Below, one piece after another: positions 51,201 through 61,011 of a stretch of 64,000 nt of DNA. The stretch is taken from the NCBI GenBank assembly GCA_036785325.1, contig JAXIVH010000006.1:4651935-4715934 (forward strand), in the 5' to 3' direction. This DNA comes from Urophycis tenuis. Lineage: Eukaryota; Chordata; Actinopteri; Gadiformes; Phycidae. Under the pieces are notes generated by a model that had not been told where the DNA came from, made no database searches, and was given only the letters and a program-made list of their open reading frames with translations. Position numbers and translations under genes: made by a program. How positions within the stretch are numbered: position 1 is the stretch's first letter; each line of letters starts with the position of its first letter.

Positions 51201-54200
51201 CAGGGTCATGGGCCTGATATCAGAGAACCAGGGTCTCAAAGGAGAGGTCCAGGTGCATACCCAGGCCCTGATGAGAGGGGTCGGGGAGGTCCACATTTCA
51301 TGGTACCTGGAAATGATAGGTGGCAAGATTTTAAAGGACCAAGAACTGCCAGAGGAGCTGCAATTATGGAGGGTCCAGGACAGGATAGGAGGGGGATGGG
51401 ACGTCCACATTTCAGGGGCTCAGGGCTTGATAGACGAGCATCAGATACAGAGGACCCAGGACCTGATCGGAAAGGACCAGGGGGTCCAGATTTTAGGGGA
51501 CCAAGGGATGAAAGGAGGGGTTTGGGTATGGAAGGCTCAGGGAGAAGCTTAGGGTGTCCAGATGTTGGAGGAACAGCACCACGTATTAGAGGGCCAAGAG
51601 GTACAGATTTCAGGGAGGTAGGAGCTGATGGGAGAGAGCCTTATGTAGAAAGCCCAGGGCCTGATAGAAGAAGGGACGGAGATCCAGATTGCAGGGGTAC
51701 AAGGTCAGCTCGGAGGGGAGCACATATAGACAGCCCAGGTCCAGATGGAAAATGTATCGGGCCTGCTATAAGGGGTAGGGACTCAGGACATGATGGAAAA
51801 GGGACAGATATAGGGGGACCAGGGCTTGATAAAAGAGGCAGGGGAGGTCCAAACATCAAGGGGCCAGGACCTGATAGGAGGGGCCCAGTTATGGAAGGCC
51901 AAGGACTTGATAGGCCAGGGCCAGACAGGGTGAGCCCAGGGCCAGAGAGGAGAGGGCCAAGGAGTCCGGATTCAAGGAGGTCACGGCCTGAAAGGAGGCG
52001 GCCTGATATGGAGGTTCCAGGGCCTGGTTACAGAGGGATGGAAGGTAGGAGAGGGCGAGATAAAGAGGGCCTGTTAGTTGATAGATCAGGACCTGAAGTC
52101 AGAGGTTCAGACCCTACAGGAACAGCACCTGATGATAAAGGAATAGATATGGAGAATCCAGGGCCTGATGTGATGAGGGTTGAAGGTACAAGAGTTAGTG
52201 GGCCAGACCCTGGGCCTGAAAGGAGAAGTAGACTGGTGCCAGACTTGAGAAACCCTGGGCTTGAAAAAACTGTGCCACATATTGAATGCGAGCCTGTTAT
52301 GAGAGGACTAGGCAGTATAGATTTTAGGGAACAAGAACTGGAACCTGATAGGAGGAGACCAAGAAGACCAGATGGTAGAAGTCTAGGATATGAAATGAGA
52401 CCAGATATGGAGTGTACAGAACCAGAAATGGAGGGCTATGGCCCTCGTATGAGAGTGCCATGTGGTCCAAATTTGAAGGGGCCAGGGCCTGACAGGGGAG
52501 GACCAGGTGGTCCAGATTTCAGAGGACCAGGGCCTGTTTGGAGACCGAATGTTGATCCAGACTTCAGGGAACCAGGATCTGATAGAAGTGGGTCAGATGG
52601 TCCAGAATTCAGGGGCCCAGGGTTTGATAGGATGGGATCAGATTGTCCAGATTTCAGGGAATCAGGACCTGATTGGAGTACGCCCTATGGCCCTGATTTC
52701 ATGGTTACAAGGTCTGATGTGAGGGGGCCAGTTGATCCAGATTTCAGTGGTCCAGGGCCAGATCTGAGAGGGCCAGCTGCTTCAGATTTCAGGGATCCAG
52801 GACCTGTAATAAGAGGACCAGGAGGTCCTGACCTCATTGGACCAGGTCCTAATGGGAGATGTTCAGGTGGTCCAGACTTTCTGGGACCAGGGCCTGATGT
52901 TAGAGGGCCTGGTGGTCCAGATTTCAGGAGACCGGGACCTGATAGAAGAGGGCCAGGTGGACCAGATTTCAGGGAACCAGGGCCTGATAGGAGAGGGCCA
53001 GATGGTCCAGACTCCATGGGTCCAGATCATGATAGGAGAGGCTCCGGTGGTCCAGACTTCATGGGACCAGGGCCTGATGGGGAAGTTGGTCCGGATTTCA
53101 GGAGACTACCACCTAATAGAAGAGGGCCAGGCGGTCCAGACTTCAGGGAACCAGGGCCTGACCGGAGAGGGCCAGGTGGGCCAGACTTCAGGGGACCAGG
53201 GCCTGATAGAAGAGGTCCACATGGGCCAGACTTCAGGGGACCCGGTCCTGATAGAAGAGGGCCAGATGGTCCAGTTTTTGGGGGACCCGGTCCTGATAGG
53301 AGAGGGCCAGATGGTCCAGATTTTGGGGTACCAAGACCTGATAGGAGAGGGCCAGATGGGCCGGACTTCAGGGGACCAGGGCCTGATAGGAGAGGGCCAG
53401 ATGGTCCAGATTTCAGGGAACCTGGTCCTGATAGGAGATGGCCAAGTGGTCCAGATTTTAGGGGACCAGGGCCTGACGGAAGAGGGCCAGGTGGTCCAGA
53501 CTTCAGGGGACCTGGTCCTGATAGAAGGGGGCCTGGTGGCCCAGATTTTGGAGGACCAGGGCCTGATGGGAGAGGGCGAGGTGGACCAGACTTCAGGGGA
53601 CCTGGTCCTGATAGAAGAGGATCACGTGGTCCAGACTTCCGGGGACCCATTACTGATGGGAGAGGGCCAGGTGGTCCAGACTGCAGGGGACCTGGACCTG
53701 ATAGGAGAGGGCCAGGTGGGCCAGACTTCAGGGGACCAAGTCCTGATGGTAGAGGGCCAGGTGGTCCAGACTGCAGGGGACCTGGTCCTGAAAGGAGAGG
53801 GCCAGGTGGGCCGGACTTCAGGGGACCTAGTCCTGATGGGAGAGGGCCAGGTGGTCCAGACTGCAGGGGACCTGGTCCTGATAGGAGAGGGCCAGGTGGA
53901 CCGGATTTCAGGGGACCCCGGCCGGATAGAAGAGGGCCTGGTGGTCCAGACTTCAGGGGACCCAGTCCTGATGGGAGAGGGCCAGGTGGTCCAGAGTTCA
54001 GGGGACCTGGGCCTGATAGGAGAGGGCCAGGTGGCTCTGATTTTGGGGGACCCGGACCAGATAGGAGAGGGCCAGGTGGACCGGATTTCAGGGGACCCCG
54101 GCCGGATAGAAGAGGGCCTGGTGGCCCAGACTTCAGGGGACCCAGTCCTGATGGGAGAGGGCCAGGTGGTCCAGAGTTCAGGGGACCTGTTGCTGATAGG

Positions 54201-55319
54201 AGAGGACCAGGCGGGCCAGAGTTCAGGGGACCCGGTCCTGATAGGAGAGGCCAAGGTGGTTCAGACTTTATAGAGCCAGGACAAGAAAGGAGAGGAGGGG
54301 GCCCAGGGTCTGGTAGGGGACTAGAAGGTACACATTTTGAAGACTCCAGAAGTAGTGAAAATGAAGACATAAGTGGAACATGGTCAAACCAAGAATCCTG
54401 TAATGGACCAAGGCCATATAGAAGGGGTTCAGGTATAGAGGGACCCATGCCTGATAGAAGAGGGCAAAATATGGAGGGGCCATATCGGGGTAGAGGTGAC
54501 AGAGGTAGACATGGTCCTGAATTCATAACAGAAATGGCTCCAAATATTCGAAGGCAAGGCCCAAATATAGTGGATGATTGGCATCAAGACCTCCGTGAAT
54601 CAGGGCTTGAGGGTTCTGATAGGGAATACCACGGTTCACGTGGGACAGGCAGTGGACCAGGCTTCAGGGGGGAATTCAGAGGTCCAAATGTGGAGGACCC
54701 ATGGCCTAATAGGAGAGGACCAGAAAGGAATCAAGGTTTTGTATCTGAACAAGAAAGTGAAGGTCAGGTGACAAGACCAGAGATCATAGGTCCACCGGGC
54801 AACAGGTCTTTTGATCCGAGAGGTCTTGAGTCTGATTTCAACAAAGATATGCTAGGGGCAGTTAGGGGGGGATCGCCAGGTCTGAAGTTAACGGACCCAG
54901 GATTAAAACCTCAACTGACAGTGCCTGAAATGAAAAATGTAGGTTCACACGGGCAGTCATCTCCTGTCACCAAAACCTTGAGTCCAACTGAAGACATTGG
55001 AGGCCACCCTCATTTTCATTTTGACAGTCCACATAATCAATCAGCAAACAGACTTTTGAAACATAAAGCACCTTTACTACCTACTCCCACAGGTCTCATT
55101 CGCCATCCAAACCGTTTATTACATAAACCTAATGCTTTTGTTCATGGAAGAGACTGGAATAGAACACCTGTTGGCATACGCAGAGGAACTGCGGGACAAA
55201 TTCTAAAAGAGGATAACCAAAATGAGAAACTCAAAGACCCTTTTTTATGTGAAACAGACTCTGATAAAAACTCTAAAAAGACTGGTGAAGAGCCAGTCAA
55301 GAAAAGGGCGACAGAATGA
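31656..55319 (+). CDS. dido1: Death-inducer obliterator 1 (DIDO1), giant form
   Basis: DIDO1 reads H3K4me3 through its PHD and links RNA polymerase II elongation to chromatin and splicing. Exons: 31656-31710, 31827-32916, 33013-33280, 33580-33789, 33900-34071, 43202-43745, 43875-44034, 44327-44443, 44789-44893, 45018-45171, 45372-46020, 46564-46717, 46958-47047, 47155-47350, 47659-55319, giving about 3,874 aa against 2,240 in the long human isoform. Landmarks: N-terminal SWGFRRTT; an RG-rich tract near residues 240-275; PHD, about 366-425 (CICRQKHNRRFMICCDGC, EWFHGDC); a Cys motif CIGPGC with YCGTDCILQHAA; TFIIS-middle domain, about 760-880 (FNLKDPKNK); SPOC, about 1185-1320 (RFHPATEEEEVAY); a coiled coil, about 1638-1675; an RS/RE-rich stretch, about 1809-1911; and a PDRRGPGGPDF repeat array, about 2929-3533. 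The junction over the 9.1-kb intron is the least sure: a T|GTAGGT donor is chosen because it alone matches the phase of the next exon. The intron after 47047 has a GC donor. Confidence 0.9.
32485..32585 (+). repeat. Purine-rich coding tract for RG repeats in dido1
   Basis: GGGAGAGGGC-like words encode alternating Arg-Gly with Lys (KGRGRGRGRGRGKGRGRGR), about residues 240-275 of DIDO1, between an acidic stretch and the PHD. RG tracts commonly bind RNA or G-quadruplexes and are arginine-methylation targets; that role here is inference. Confidence 0.8.
33468..33505 (-). repeat. SINE 3' tail fragment, reverse orientation
   Basis: ACATTACATTTAGCTGATGC is the reverse complement of the end of the fish SINE tail (GCGTCTGCTAAATG). 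The rest of the element is missing. It lies in a dido1 intron. Confidence 0.4.
35987..36055. repeat. 36-bp tandem duplication
   Basis: Two adjacent copies of a unit starting CATGTTCTCC and containing CTCGTGGAA, with a few substitutions, inside the long dido1 intron. Confidence 0.7.
37405..37510. repeat. CA microsatellite
   Basis: A pure CA run (37405-37446) followed by interrupted CA sequence to about 37510, in the dido1 intron. Confidence 0.9.
39170..39236. repeat. TA/TG microsatellite
   Basis: Alternating TATG and TA units in the dido1 intron, followed by three CCTAGT/CCTAAT words. Confidence 0.85.
40501..41114. mobile_element. Fold-back (MITE-like) element, about 0.6 kb
   Basis: Outer arms at 40501-40554 and 41060-41114 are inverted copies of about 55 nt with only a few mismatches (GGGAAGAACGTAGTTCAGTA in the right arm). 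Inner arms of about 90 nt, at 40826-40915 and 40965-41058, are also inverted (ACACCTGGGAGCACTT against AAGTGCTCCCAGGTGT). The left half has an extra unpaired segment of about 270 nt (40555-40825). There is no transposase frame, so it is a non-autonomous fold-back element inside the dido1 intron. Target-site duplications are not clear. Confidence 0.8.
45600..45715 (+). repeat. 24-bp coding tandem repeat (ESPASPVL) in dido1
   Basis: Four imperfect 24-bp copies encode ESPTSPVL, ESPASPVL, ESPASPIR and DSPASPTA, a row of Ser-Pro sites between the TFIIS-middle and SPOC domains. Ser-Pro sites are typical of proline-directed kinases; phosphorylation here is inference. Confidence 0.8.
49120..49425 (+). 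other. RS/RE-rich segment of DIDO1
   Basis: Encodes about 100 residues dominated by Arg, Ser, Glu and Asp-Arg pairs, for example RKDRERHRRSERDRSRH. Such segments bind splicing factors. In human DIDO1 the comparable stretch is, from memory, at the extreme C terminus; here it precedes the repeat array. Confidence 0.75.
51230..54290 (+). repeat. 45-bp coding minisatellite (GPGPDRRGPGGPDFR) in dido1
   Basis: A 15-residue unit, consensus GPGPDRRGPGGPDFR, repeats in frame. It is degenerate from about 51230, recognisable in every unit from about 52480, and most regular at 53100-54250, where about 40 units fit between 52480 and 54290. Sub-variants (FRGPSPDGRGPGG, DCRGPGP) alternate to give 90-bp periodicity, and a 180-bp block at 53881 recurs at 54061. 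All frames stay open over long stretches because the unit lacks stops. Confidence 0.95.
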
Positions 55320-56643
55320 CATGCATGCCATCCCCATGGACAGTAAGGGAACTAGATAACATCTCAAGATCTAAGATGTAGAAATGTAATGGCAAAACAC
55401 AATCAATGTCATGCCCATACACACATTTGAATGACTGAATGTGTTTATAGTTGTGGTCATTGCATTGAAAACGCATTGTAATACTGTAAAAAACCCATGT
55501 AAATGGTCACTCTTGTTTCAATGTAGATATGCTGATACGTATATTTTAGTTTTGAATGTTTTTTTTTTTTTTTTTTTTTAAAGTTAATATGCTCATTTGA
55601 ACTCATATTTGTTTCAGATGTGATGGGCAAATATTGGTGACTAAAAGTAATGCAAATGGAATTTCAAGTTATTTGTTCACTAAGAAAAGCAAAAACATAT
55701 TTTATATTTTCTCAACATAGCCATAGTTTCAGGACAGTAGCCTTGATCTGGTGTACATGTTTAACTCAACCAATAATGTTTTAATTAAATGTTTCGTCCT
55801 TTGATATTGAAATTATTAAACTGTATATAAGAACACATTTCTTTATTTAAATGTTCCATTGTTTTATACTGCTTTCACTGTTTTATGATCAGGGAGTCGG
55901 TAGGATATATCTATAGATATCTGTTTAGTGGTTCGCATATGAAATAATCATAGGAAAAACAGCAGATATTAATCTTTTAACACACAAATAATTATGAAAT
56001 GAGAACCAACCGCATTCACAGCTCATATGGACCACACGCCACTGATCCATTGGCGTTGAGTTTTGTCAGTAGGGTTCTGATAGGGTGCGCACAACACTTC
56101 TGAACCAATGACTGAGGACGTCAGTTGCCGCCGGTGTCGCTACCGCTGAACTTGAACCCAGTCTCGACCAATATGCACTGCAGCAGTGGAAGTAGAGACG
56201 ACAGTTAGACTTGAAGTGAAATTCAACAACCTGTTGACATCTCCACCTACCGTACATTTTGTAAGCTCCGTAAATTGCGTTTCTCTGGTAAGTTTCTTCG
56301 GATCAGTCTTGCACTCGTTGCATTTATTCAACTCGTCTGTTGATAGCGACAGCCGACATCTTGCATCATACCATAGCTCAGTGTTATTTCAAATGTCAAA
56401 ATATTGTAATATGATCAGGAGTGGATACATCTGGAAAAAACAACCATGCTTTAAGTGGAATCTCCTACGGTGTTTAGAAGTTAAATGTACTAGCTAATTA
56501 GATCAATAACGTATCAGCGGGAGACGACACGTCAGAGCGCCAAAAGACGCCATCTTGTAAAGAAGGTCTTCACACCTGAGGACTGCAATATATCCGTTAA
56601 TATCGAGAATGTGCTGTTCTGTTCATCACTTTTTAGGTTAACG
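55320..56643 (+). other. dido1 3' UTR and tcfl5 upstream region
   Basis: The left part is A/T-rich, with a T22 run near 55559 and ATTAAA words at 55794-55799 and 55815-55820 that could serve as dido1 poly(A) signals. The right part (about 56000-56640) is more balanced and should hold the tcfl5 promoter and 5' UTR. TTTTTAG just before 56636 looks like a splice acceptor, so a spliced leader is possible. Confidence 0.5.
56548..56557 (-). promoter_or_regulatory. YY1-like motif upstream of tcfl5
   Basis: CGCCATCTTG, on the other strand CAAGATGGCG, fits the YY1 core often found near vertebrate transcription starts. It lies about 90 nt upstream of the tcfl5 start codon. Confidence 0.35.
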
Positions 56644-59209
56644 ATGTCACATGACATGGGTCAGCTTTTGGGCGCCGACATAAACCTAATGGGGATGACA
56701 GACGGTGAATACACACACCTTCAGCACATCCTCCAGGCCCACATGGACGGTCCGGCTGTAGATCACGACGGCGCGGACGTCAGATTCCCCACAACTATAT
56801 TCAGTGTGACCATTCAACCCGCCGCAGCTAAATCTGACACAGGATCCGCGAAAATGTTTCCCTCGCCGACGATCCAAGCGATCGACCTTTCAACCTCAAA
56901 CGATGAACAGTGTGTCATACATGATCTGCGGCTGAATGAAACGGCGACCATAGAGGACCTGGACGCGGTCGTGGCCTGTGGTGGTGGGGGCGTCCACCCA
57001 GGAGAGGAAACTCCAAACACTTGTGGAGAGGTGCCGGGTTCTGTGCTCACCAGAGCCAAGCGAGAAGCGAGTGAGACCTTGACAGAAGCACCTGCTCACG
57101 GCTGCGGGTCTTCTCTGAACCGACCCCATTCTTCCGCCAGAGTTTGTTTGGAGAAGAGGTTCAGCTGTGTGCCCGAGGATGTCCCCAAACAGCAGGACTC
57201 CCAGACGGCCGTTCTTACCAAGTAGGATCAATTTATCATGTTGTGTTGTTGCTTTTTTTCTTCCCCTTTGTTGTGAATTGTGAAATGGTGGACGGATCGA
57301 TAGGGATCTGTAGTGTGCCAAATATATTTTGTTCTGTTCCTAGTTTTTTGACGATGCTTCAGCAATCCACCGAATCTCAGGAAGCGAGCATACATCCACA
57401 AATGCAGAAGTGGATGAAGTCAGATCGAACCAATCCTATTGAGCTTTCAAACCCATACGGCGGGGCCCTGTTCAACCCAATCACTGGCGTGGGTGGACAA
57501 GTACAATACTAAATACAGCTATTGCATTTGTATTACTCTGCTGCAACTTCTTCGTGCACTGTTCACCAATCAATACCACCCCCCACCCTTTCTTTTTTCA
57601 TGTTCATCTCAGGCTTTTGGACATATTTCGCATATTGTGGAACCCAACAAGCATCAAGGCTTGATCAATACAAATAACTTCTTAAGTTATCACCCTGAGA
57701 GAGTGGCTGTTAAGGCACACTGTATCAGTTGCACCAACCAAGCAGAAGAACAGGAGGAAAGTAAGAACAGTTTATTCCTTCATCTTTCACTTTATATATA
57801 TGTATATTTTTTTCTTTATATGTTATTACATGTCAAATGTATTATGTGTTGCAATTACTTTTGTTATACTGATAAGAAGCCACGTTAAACCTGACCTACT
57901 TGGTTCCTTACGTAGAGGAGGCTGTGCCCGCAGCCCCTGTAAAGCGCACTCGGCCCCGCCTCCTGAGGGCTCAGAATGTGACCCCTCGATTAGACGGGAG
58001 TAGGGCAGCCGTAGAAGCAGGGCGAGGCGGCAGGAAGAAGGCAGTCAACCTGGCTGAGAGCAGCCAACGCAGAGAGATACATAACAGTAAAGAGAGGGAC
58101 CGCAGGTAGGGAGCACAGCGCTGTTGTCTCTGTGTCATGTAACAGCCTGGTGGGGTCCTGGTCAACAGTGCCTAACAGAACAGGACTCAAATGCGAATAC
58201 ATGCATACAATGGCTAAGTTTACTTTGCAAGCAATTGTTTAAATTTTCGAATTACAAGTAGAGTCCAATTACAGTAGTATAGGTGTCCCAACATGTGTCG
58301 GGCAACATGGGTGGCAGTAGCTCAGTGGGTAGAGCGGGTGGACAGAACGGGTCGTCCACTAACCGTAGGGTCGGCGGTTCGATCCCCTTGATCCCCCTCC
58401 TCCAACTGTCCACATGTCGAACCCCATAAATGTACTGATTGTAAGTCGCTTTGGACAAAAGTGTCTGCTAAAAAAACCTGTATGTGTCATGTTGTGATAC
58501 CTCCTGAATGTAAATTGAGGCGATTCATTCATGGAGTGTGATCTATTTGGCCACGTGTAACGGCAACCGTTGTGCAGGAGGAGGATTCGCATGTGCTGCA
58601 ACGAGTTGAACACGCTGGCGCCGTACTGCCGGCCGGACACCGACAAGGCCACCACTCTGCAGTGGACCGCAGCTTTCCTCAACTACCTCCAGGAGGTGTA
58701 CGGAGACTCCCTCAAACAGGTAGCGTGAATCAGCGTACGAGCTACAATGCCGTCAAGTGGATAACCATGCAAATCCTTTCCTTAACTAAAGGAAGAGGGA
58801 AGATCTTTGCACTTCCTCGACATGATAGGATGGACTAAGTAACCTAAGGACCCTGTTGCAAACACTATTTTATGAACCATACACAATCAGTAAATATGAA
58901 ATCAATTCGAACCAGACAGAAACTAAAGTTGAAATATCAAATATATATTGTAGATGGTGGGCTCCCACAAAGCTGTCGGGGGGGGGGATTGTGCATGAAG
59001 TATGTATGGATTATAAAGTTGTGGAATTATGATAATGTATAATGGGATCAGCCTCTGAGTACTCTCTGTTGCCTTCGACACAGAACTTCCAGAGCACATT
59101 CTGTAGTAAGACCGGCGCCCGCCTGAAGCCCAGCACTGACTCAGAGCAGCTCCATGTCTACCAGGAGATGGCAGGCACAGCAAGCACTGCTCTGGCAGCA
59201 AAACAGTGA
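56644..59209 (+). CDS. tcfl5: Transcription factor-like 5 (TCFL5), bHLH protein
   Basis: TCFL5 is a nuclear bHLH factor, prominent in testis in mammals and tied to germ-cell gene control. Exons: 56644-57221, 57344-57500, 57613-57760, 57916-58105, 58578-58719, 59084-59209, giving 446 aa against 500 in human. The N terminus carries the conserved MTDGEYTHLQHIL box (residues about 18-30). The basic region HNSKERDRRRRIR spans the exon 4/5 junction, with the His, Glu and Arg that read E-box DNA. The helix-loop-helix follows (CCNELNTLAPYC, then DKATTLQWTAAFLNYLQE), about residues 340-395, and then a short tail. An in-frame ATG lies 11 codons upstream at 56611, but the TTTTTAG before 56636 looks like an acceptor, so I use 56644. 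The middle of the protein is poorly conserved. It lies tail-to-tail with col9a3. Confidence 0.9.
58311..58480 (+). mobile_element. tRNA-derived SINE in tcfl5 intron 4
   Basis: The head, GTGGCAGTAGCTCAGTGGGT, contains a Pol III A box, and CGGTTCGATCC supplies a B box. The body ends in GTAAGTCGCTTTGGACAAAA followed by GTGTCTGCTAAA, the common fish SINE tail (V-SINE-like; family not certain). The anticodon arm does not fold as a true tRNA. Confidence 0.8.
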
Positions 59210-61011
59210 ATCCCCGTCACAGTGGTTTGGCCCACCATATAGTAGGACTTGATTTTACATCTTAGCTGGCTGAGGTTTCCTCGACTATCCTGTTTAACCG
59301 TAAAGTTAAACAAAAATAGTCGAGGAAACTGGAAAGCCCAGAATCTTTTTTTTTTGGTCAAGGAAAATGTATGAAGATAGATTGTTAAGATGAAATACCC
59401 CCTATTTATTGCATAATTATTTAACATTTCATCGATTGTTTTCCCCATTTTCCAAATGTCCACTATTTAATACATTTGTATTTTAGGTGTCATCAGACGC
59501 ATGCTACGTAATTATTTTGAAAGGAAAAGGTATCCATTTAGCGACCATGTGTGTGACATTCAAGCACGGTTGTCTTCAGCAGACAGGAACCGTGGTCTTA
59601 AGGAGGTCTTGTTGTTGTATGAAGTACTGCCAGTTTGCTCCTTAAGCCTTTAGCATAAATTACATTTGTGTGCCAAAATGTTTTTTACAGTACATTGCAG
59701 AAAGTCATATGCAGGTGGCACTGTTGCACATTGAAAGACAAATTACAGGGTGTTCCACTTATTTATAGTATTTATTATCAGTCAAGGTATTTTAATCCAC
59801 GGTGCTAATTTAAGAAAACAGAATCCAATTACTTTTTACATTTATTACATTTGAGCAGATGTTCTAAAAATGTTCAGCATTTGTGTTCAATTGCAATATT
59901 TTTAAATATGATTTCCTTTTTCTTTCCTGGTTGTATTAAATTCAAAGTAAATGTTACTGCTTTAATTAAATGGCTTTCATTGTATTCTTTATGGGTTGAT
60001 TTGTATAGGTTATCTTGATTTACAGAAGAGTAATGTTTTACTGAAAAGTGGCTTTATTTGTTATTTCTCACAACATGACGCTGTAGCATCTTACTGTACA
60101 TACAACAGTCACCCACAAATAATAAATAGTATTTAAACGTATGTATATTTAATTGTTACAGCACCAGTATTACATAGTGGATGTGGTCATTGGAGAATTG
60201 AAAAAAGAAAACTTCCATAAATTCTTCTAGCTACAATATCTCAATTCATCCTCCACATCCAAGAGTTATCTTTAATTATCAGAACTGGTTTGAAGGGAAA
60301 ATGTATGAACTTAAGATGTAATAACACATAAACATTAACATAACCTAAACTGTAAAACAAAAAAAAGACTAGTAAGAGTTAAAAAGCTTTTGCATTAATA
60401 TACAAAAATTCTGGGCCTTGGGTTTTCCTTTTTTTAATTTTAGTTACAAAACTTACAAATTGTCATGACTAGCTTCTCAACTCTGGCACCAATCTCCATA
60501 TATTACATTGTGTATCTTGACTTTTGAGGTAACACCTGGAATGAACATGAATAGACCATGACACTTGCACATAAAGGACAATCACAGTTGTGCTAAAGAG
60601 CACCGTCTGTAACAGGGGTAAGTTGGCGTTATTTTTTTTACAAACCAAGTATTTAGAAAATGAACGCACTACGGGCACTTTCTGCTGAGTCATTCAAATT
60701 CAGGCTGTTGCCGCGATTGGCCGATGGTGGTGGTGGTGGTTGCGTCGCAGGTGTTGTTGTCTTGCACTCTTGTCTCACTCTTGTCTGTTTCATTGATGTG
60801 ATCAATATCTTTAAGTCTCTCCGCTGTTCTTTTTTTTTTGTTCTCTTCACACTTGTTGATGTTTCCCTCGTTTCCTCCGAAACCCCATCCCGTATTAATT
60901 TACGCAAAAAAGGGAACGTGTGTGTACGACGACGTGTCTCTCCTCTTATCCGCCTCTGGCCTCCTCTCGTCACCCGTGTCTGGCTGGGTGGCTCCGGGGC
61001 AACGGTAGCGT
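59210..61011. other. Convergent 3' ends of tcfl5 and col9a3
   Basis: An A/T-rich 1.8 kb between two stop codons that face each other. Candidate signals are ATTAAA at 59935-59940 and AATAAA at 60121-60126 on plus (tcfl5), and AATAAA on minus at 60053-60058 (col9a3), so the transcripts may overlap at their 3' ends. A short inverted repeat (CTCGACTATC near 59280 and ATAGTCGAGG near 59317) could form a hairpin in the tcfl5 3' UTR. No other gene is seen. Confidence 0.5.

Larger units (their letters stand above)
47659..55319 (+). other. Giant terminal coding exon of dido1 (7.66 kb coding)
   Basis: One uninterrupted reading frame from the acceptor at 47657-47658 to the TGA at 55317-55319, about 2,553 residues. 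In order it holds the end of SPOC, two DRPYDPEEEYDP/VAYDPEDE-type acidic motifs also seen in mammalian DIDO1, the coiled coil EELNKQIEEQKRQLKEQEEA followed by AHFSVSD, an RS/RE stretch (about 49120-49425), a poorly conserved spacer, degenerate then regular PDRRGP repeats (about 51100-54290) and a basic tail. Conserved motifs of the human long-isoform last exon appear at its start, so this is the orthologous exon, enlarged. Confidence 0.9.

Noticed and set aside
53027..54526. 499-codon minus-strand frame and 478-codon second plus frame across the dido1 array
   Set aside because: They exist only because the 45-bp unit has no stops in several frames; the dido1 frame is continuous with conserved domains.
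58311..58395. Second tRNA gene
   Set aside because: A and B boxes are present, but the acceptor and anticodon stems do not pair; the downstream tail marks a SINE.
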